A DNA stretch of 39,520 nt from Phycisphaerae bacterium. GTDB lineage: Bacteria; Planctomycetota; Phycisphaerae; UBA1845. The position numbers and the translations under genes are program-made. The notes below the pieces were generated by a model that saw nothing but the letters and a program-made list of their open reading frames with translations, searched no databases and was not told where the DNA came from. The first letter of the stretch is position 1. Every line of letters starts with the position of its first letter. Of the stretch, positions 35,886 to 39,520 are shown piece by piece. The stretch spans positions 1 to 39,520 of the forward strand of contig JAFGJQ010000261.1 in the NCBI GenBank assembly GCA_016929015.1, given 5' to 3'.

Positions 35886-36818
35886 GTGCGCGACTATCCT
35901 TATCCGATGGCGAACGGTAACGCGAACCCGACCTATGCCATTGCCGAAGGGCTCTTCGGCGTGCTCGAGCACATGGCCGAGCACCTGACCGACCTGGAGC
36001 AGAAGGGTCGGGCCCTGACGGCCAACTACCAGCATCTCGACGAGCAGATCTCGCTGGCCACGCAGATTCAGCGTGCCCTGTTGCCCCAGGAGTCCGTTGC
36101 ATCGACCGCGGTGGAGTTGCGTACGGTGTACCGCCCGGTGGACCGGGTGAGCGGCGACATCTACGACATCGTGCGGCTCGATGAAACGCGGCTGGGCATT
36201 TCGCTGGCCGATGCGACGGGCCACGGCGTGGGCGCGGCCTTGCTGACGGTGTTCATCAAGCGCATCTTCCAGGGGAAGGAAATCGAAAATGGGTCCTACC
36301 GCATCGTGCCGCCCGACGAGATTCTGCGGCGGCTCAACCGTGAACTGCACGACATGAGGCTGCGCCAGTGCCCCTACGTGACGGCGCTGCACGCGGTCTA
36401 TGACGAATCACAACGGCGGCTGACCTTCGCGCGGGGCGGCATGCCGCTGCCGGTGTACGTGCCGGCGGGCGGCGAGCCCCGGCAGATCGGCAGCAGCGGG
36501 CCGCTGGTGGGAGCGTTTGCGGACAGCCGGTTCGAAACCGTCGAGATGGACCTGTCGCCGGGCGACCGAATCCTGTTCTTCACCGACGGGCTCAGCGCGT
36601 TGCTGTGCGGCCGGAACCCGCAGGCGCCCTCGCATGACCTGACGCGGATACCCTCGTTTGCCGAAGCGCTGCGCCGGCCGATCGATTCTTTTATGACCCG
36701 CATCCACAGGTTGATTGACCACACGCCATCGTCCGCCTGGCACGGGGACGACATCACGCTGATCGCTCTAGACGTGACATCCGGCGGCGGCTTGCACTCA
36801 CCCGGTCTGCTTGCCTGA
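35886..36818 (+). CDS. SpoIIE/RsbU-type PP2C phosphatase
   Basis: 310 residues from GTG 35886, with AAGGTG eight bases upstream; ATG 35907 has none. An N-terminal helical, probably coiled-coil region (about 20-65, ending ISLATQIQRALLPQ, the usual linker before the domain) leads into a PP2C-like domain with metal-binding acids: Asp91 (RVSGDIYDIV), Asp109 (ADATGHGVGAAL) and the final GDDITLIAL. Such enzymes usually dephosphorylate an anti-sigma-factor antagonist, but no antagonist or anti-sigma kinase is near. No sensor domain is attached. It may work with the cyclase just upstream (157-base gap). The 3' end overlaps the convergent gmhA stop by 21 bases. Confidence 0.9.
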   Translation: MRDYPYPMANGNANPTYAIAEGLFGVLEHMAEHLTDLEQKGRALTANYQHLDEQISLATQIQRALLPQESVASTAVELRTVYRPVDRVSGDIYDIVRLDETRLGISLADATGHGVGAALLTVFIKRIFQGKEIENGSYRIVPPDEILRRLNRELHDMRLRQCPYVTALHAVYDESQRRLTFARGGMPLPVYVPAGGEPRQIGSSGPLVGAFADSRFETVEMDLSPGDRILFFTDGLSALLCGRNPQAPSHDLTRIPSFAEALRRPIDSFMTRIHRLIDHTPSSAWHGDDITLIALDVTSGGGLHSPGLLA

Positions 36819-37391
36819 GGCAAAGACTTCGTCCAGATGTTCGCACCAGGTGTGGATGATCATCAGGTGCACTTCCTGAATGCGCGCCGTGCGGCTGTCG
36901 GGCACGACGATCTCCGCGTCGGCCAGTCCGAACACCGGTTTCGCTGAATCGGGCGACCCGCTGCGTCCGAGCAGTGCGATTGTGCGCGCGCCCCTCTCGC
37001 GGGCGGCCAGAAGGGCACGGGCCACGTTCTGCGACGCGCCCGACGTGGAAAGCCCCACCACGCAATCCCCCGGCCGGACCAGGGCCCGAACCTGCCGGGC
37101 AAACACGTCCACCGCGTCGTAATCGTTGATCAGGCACGTGAGCAGGGGACCATCGGAGCTGAGGCAGACCGCGGCCAGAGGCTCGCGATTGGCGCGATAC
37201 CGTCCGACCAGCTCGCCGCAGAAGTGGGCCGCCTGAGAGGCCGAGCCGCCGTTGCCGCAGGCGAAGACGGTCCGACCGGCCTGGAGTGTCTGTGCGATCG
37301 TCTGCGCGGCCTGATCGATGGGTCCGCCCAGCGGTTCGAGCCGCGAGCAGAGATCCAGCGTTTCGGTTGTTGTTTGCTTCCAGAGACTCAT
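36798..37391 (-). CDS. gmhA: Phosphoheptose isomerase (SIS domain)
   Basis: 197 residues. Converts sedoheptulose 7-phosphate to glycero-manno-heptose 7-phosphate, the first step to heptose for lipopolysaccharide or glycans. The SIS fold shows ACGNGGSASQAAHFCGELVG with the probable metal-binding His, the phosphate loop LSTSGASQNV, and the C-terminal RIQEVHLMIIHTW with a second His pair, all as in GmhA. DiaA, a SIS relative that binds DnaA, is the main alternative. It begins 12 bases after the antiporter stop, so both are probably one transcript. Confidence 0.88.
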   Translation of the reverse strand: MSLWKQTTTETLDLCSRLEPLGGPIDQAAQTIAQTLQAGRTVFACGNGGSASQAAHFCGELVGRYRANREPLAAVCLSSDGPLLTCLINDYDAVDVFARQVRALVRPGDCVVGLSTSGASQNVARALLAARERGARTIALLGRSGSPDSAKPVFGLADAEIVVPDSRTARIQEVHLMIIHTWCEHLDEVFASGKQTG

Positions 37392-37403
37392 ATGGCATCC
37401 ATT

Positions 37404-38876
37404 CTATGCCAGAAGGCCTGCCAGGAGATAGAGCAGAGTGGCGGCCACACCGGCGGTCAGGGCATAGGGCAACTGCGTCCGCACGTGGTCAATATGGTCC
37501 GACGCGGAGGCCATGGACGACACGATGGTGGTGTCGGAGATGGGCGAACAATGGTCGCCAAACACCCCGCCCCCCAGCACCGCCGCGACCACCACCGGCA
37601 GCGGCGCTCCCATCGACTGAGCCAGCGGCACCGCGATGGCCAGCATGATGGCAAACGTACCCCAACTCGTGCCGGTGGCAAAGGCGATGGCACAGGACAC
37701 CACGAACACAAGCGGCGCGACGGCCCACACGGGCAGGTTGCCGCTGATGACGGAGGCAACGTAATGGCCGGTCTGCAGATCGCTCTTGCAGAGTCTGCCG
37801 ATCGCAAAGGCCATCATCATCAGCAGGCCGAGCGGAAGGAGCGCGGACGCCCCCTTCAGACAGGTGTCCACCCACTCACTCAACCGCATGATCCCCTGCG
37901 CGCGGTAGAGCACGCCGGCGAAGACCACCGCGGTCAATACCGCCCAGAGAACGGCCGTCGAGCCCGAGCACTCGCCCAGCACGTTCCAGAACGTGACGGC
38001 CTGCTCCTTTGTCAGGCAGCCCTGGTAGCCGGTATAGGCCAGGCCCACCGGAACCATGGCGACCATCACCGCGATGGGCAGCATCATGTTGATCGCGCGG
38101 CGAGCCGTGCCCTCGCGCGGCGGCAAGCCGAGCACCTCTTCGGAGATCATCGGCCGGGCGCCGTCGCGAAGCAGCTTGCCCTCACGATCGGCCCGTCGTT
38201 CGGCGGCTCGCATGGGGCCGAAGTCCCAGCGCGTGACGAGAATCGTGAACAGGAGCAGCAGGCTCAGAATCGCGTAGAAGTTGAAGGGGATGGCGCGGAC
38301 CAGGAGAGGGACAGGCTCGCGGATGCCCAGGTCGGTCAATGTCATGAGAATGAACGCGCCCCAGCCGTTCAGCGGGATCATCACACAGGTGGGGGCGGAC
38401 ACCGTGTCGCAGACGTACGCGAGCTTCTCCCGCGAAATCCGCAGCCGGTCGAAGATCGGTCGGCCGACGGCCCCCGTGACCAGGCACACGATGCTGGACT
38501 CGATGAAGGTGGCCATTCCCACGGCCATGGTCAAAAGCCCGGCACTTCGCCGCCCGCGGACCAGGTGCGCGCCCTGCGCGAAGTGAACGAACCCATCAAT
38601 CCCGCCGCTTCGCTGAATCAGCGCAATCAGAGAGCCGACCATGATGCTGAAGAGGATCGTGCTGGTCTGGCCCCGGTCCGTGAAGACGTCCCGGCAGGCA
38701 TCGATGGCGCTCAGCACGCCGGCGATCGGATGGGGCCATTCGACGATGACGTAGCCGACGGCGATCCCCGCAAAGAGCGACAGGAAGACCTGCCGGGTCG
38801 CGATGGCCAGAATAATGGCCAGGGCCGGAGGCACAATGGACCACAAGCCGAATGGATGATCGACCGCGCCGAGCAT
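37404..38876 (-). CDS. NhaC-type Na+/H+ antiporter
   Basis: 490 residues with about eleven hydrophobic segments; inner membrane. Motifs of the NhaC branch are visible: TFIESSIVCLVTGAVGRPIFDRLRIS is split over two segments, then AFATGTSWGTFAIM and GGGVFGDHCSPISDTTIVSS, the conserved ion-path region. Members exchange Na+ (or an organic ion such as malate with lactate) for protons; with two malic enzymes in the window a malate link is conceivable but unproven. No Shine-Dalgarno precedes the ATG; a TAGAAT at 38891-38886 lies so close that a leaderless transcript is possible. gmhA follows after 12 bases. Confidence 0.92.
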   Translation of the reverse strand: MLGAVDHPFGLWSIVPPALAIILAIATRQVFLSLFAGIAVGYVIVEWPHPIAGVLSAIDACRDVFTDRGQTSTILFSIMVGSLIALIQRSGGIDGFVHFAQGAHLVRGRRSAGLLTMAVGMATFIESSIVCLVTGAVGRPIFDRLRISREKLAYVCDTVSAPTCVMIPLNGWGAFILMTLTDLGIREPVPLLVRAIPFNFYAILSLLLLFTILVTRWDFGPMRAAERRADREGKLLRDGARPMISEEVLGLPPREGTARRAINMMLPIAVMVAMVPVGLAYTGYQGCLTKEQAVTFWNVLGECSGSTAVLWAVLTAVVFAGVLYRAQGIMRLSEWVDTCLKGASALLPLGLLMMMAFAIGRLCKSDLQTGHYVASVISGNLPVWAVAPLVFVVSCAIAFATGTSWGTFAIMLAIAVPLAQSMGAPLPVVVAAVLGGGVFGDHCSPISDTTIVSSMASASDHIDHVRTQLPYALTAGVAATLLYLLAGLLA

Positions 38877-38885
38877 TGAGGCCGG

Positions 38886-38891
38886 ATTCTA
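38886..38891 (-). promoter_or_regulatory. -10 element of the antiporter gene
   Basis: Minus-strand TAGAAT (five of six matches), ten bases before ATG 38876, with no Shine-Dalgarno between them. The -35 region is weak. The remaining 38892-39028 holds the start region of the divergent epimerase gene. Confidence 0.35.
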
Positions 38892-39028
38892 CCGGGGCGC
38901 TGCGTGCGGCGAAAGCGGCACCGCCGGCGGCGGCGGAGCGTGCGGTCAAGCAATCTCGATCCGGCTGCCGATACTCCGTCCGGGGCTGCGCCTGGACGGT
39001 ATGACCGCCAGACCCCGGAGATGATGGT

Positions 39029-39520
39029 ATGAGCAGGCGACGGCAGGCAGCGCGACAACGCCGGCGGGTGGCGGTGGTGACCGGTACCCGGGCGGAGTAC
39101 GGCATTCTCGAGTCGCCCATGCGGGCCATTGCCGATCATCCCCGTCTGGAACTGCAGCTCGTCGTGTGTGGAATGCATCTGCTGAAACAGTTCGGGCACA
39201 CGGTGGACCGGATACGCGAAGACGGTTGGCGCATCGCGGCCCGGGTTCCGATGCAGCGCGGGACGGATTCCTCGACCGACCAGGCGGAGGGGCTGGCCCG
39301 CGGTGTGGCGGGCATGGCGAGGTTCTTCGAGCGGGCCGAGACAGATGTCGTGTTGGTGCTCGGGGACCGGATCGAGGCATACGCGGGGGCGCTCGCCGGT
39401 TTCGCGACGGGCCGGACGGTTGCGCACGTGCACGGCGGCGACGTGGCGCCGGGCCACCTGGACGAGGGGCTGCGGCACAGCCTCACCAAGCTGGCTCACA
39501 TCCACCTGGCCGCTTCGCGA
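39029..39520 (+). CDS. neuC: UDP-N-acetylglucosamine 2-epimerase (NeuC type), 3'-partial
   Basis: ATG 39029 with CGGAG nine bases upstream; the frame runs off the window after 164 codons, fewer than half of the usual 370-390. Hydrolysing epimerases of this type turn UDP-GlcNAc (or a diacetylated relative) into a mannosamine sugar and UDP. Seen here: the N-terminal VAVVTGTRAEYGIL loop, VLVLGDRIEAYAGALAGFAT and VAHVHGGDVAPGHLDEGLRH, the conserved acid and His cluster of the N-terminal Rossmann domain. Suggests a sialic-acid-like or mannosaminyl sugar pathway starting here; with gmhA it points to surface glycan synthesis. Confidence 0.88.
   Translation, partial: MSRRRQAARQRRRVAVVTGTRAEYGILESPMRAIADHPRLELQLVVCGMHLLKQFGHTVDRIREDGWRIAARVPMQRGTDSSTDQAEGLARGVAGMARFFERAETDVVLVLGDRIEAYAGALAGFATGRTVAHVHGGDVAPGHLDEGLRHSLTKLAHIHLAASR

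Noticed and set aside
37224-38879. A 551-codon plus-strand frame, His/Arg/Asp-rich, opposite the antiporter
   Set aside because: Its composition is the complement of hydrophobic membrane codons; the antiporter has clear family motifs.

Overview
The window is about 39.5 kb of high-G+C bacterial DNA (roughly two thirds G+C by eye, with strong G/C preference at third codon positions). It carries 24 protein-coding genes that I can support, several of them small or cut by the window edge. I see no rRNA, tRNA, insertion sequence or CRISPR array. The gene mix suggests a planctomycete, perhaps of the Phycisphaerae type: a MoxR/DUF58/BatA-like/VWA-TPR cluster, a DUF2934 protein, Gly-rich lipoprotein linkers, very short lipoproteins, a CHASE2 adenylate cyclase and a SpoIIE-type phosphatase. 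This placement is an inference, because there is no marker gene in the window.

Layout. 1-14548 (+): a tight operon of an Omp28/thioredoxin-fold protein (5' end outside the window), a membrane protein with a long low-complexity tail, a MoxR ATPase, a DUF58 protein, a BatA-like protein and a giant 2845-residue VWA-TPR protein. 14638-17475 (+): an orphan hybrid histidine kinase with four PAS domains. 17550-21218 (-): two tandem paralogous malic enzymes. 21523-22740 (+): a TSUP permease and a 62-residue lipoprotein. 22830-26769 (-): GNAT, HAD-like, DUF2934, threonine synthase and a 53-residue lipoprotein. 27052-30030 (+): a 173-residue Ser/Gly/Asp-rich protein followed by a CpxR/CpxA-like two-component pair. 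30270-31043 (-): a CxxC zinc-ribbon protein with a probable frameshift at its end. 31329-36818 (+): a GH5 lipoprotein, a CHASE2 adenylate cyclase and a SpoIIE/PP2C phosphatase. 36798-38876 (-): NhaC-type antiporter and GmhA. 39029-end (+): a NeuC-type epimerase cut by the window edge.

Most interesting result. Around the CpxR/CpxA-like pair I find three copies of a 16-bp element, TTkACGTTwCwTyrCG. It has the half-site and spacing of the known enterobacterial CpxR box (GTAAA-N5-GTAAA). Two copies sit back to back between the divergent 53-residue lipoprotein and the 173-residue gene; the third lies in front of the response regulator gene. Each is oriented the same way relative to the gene it faces and lies about 53-59 bp upstream of the start site predicted from the nearest -10 element. 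This predicts a small autoregulated envelope-stress regulon in a non-proteobacterium, with the two unknown small proteins as its targets.

Other points of note are the giant VWA-TPR protein, with a signal-peptide-like segment buried at its fusion joint; the malic-enzyme duplication with its own near-consensus promoter between the copies; and a likely leaderless transcript for the response regulator.
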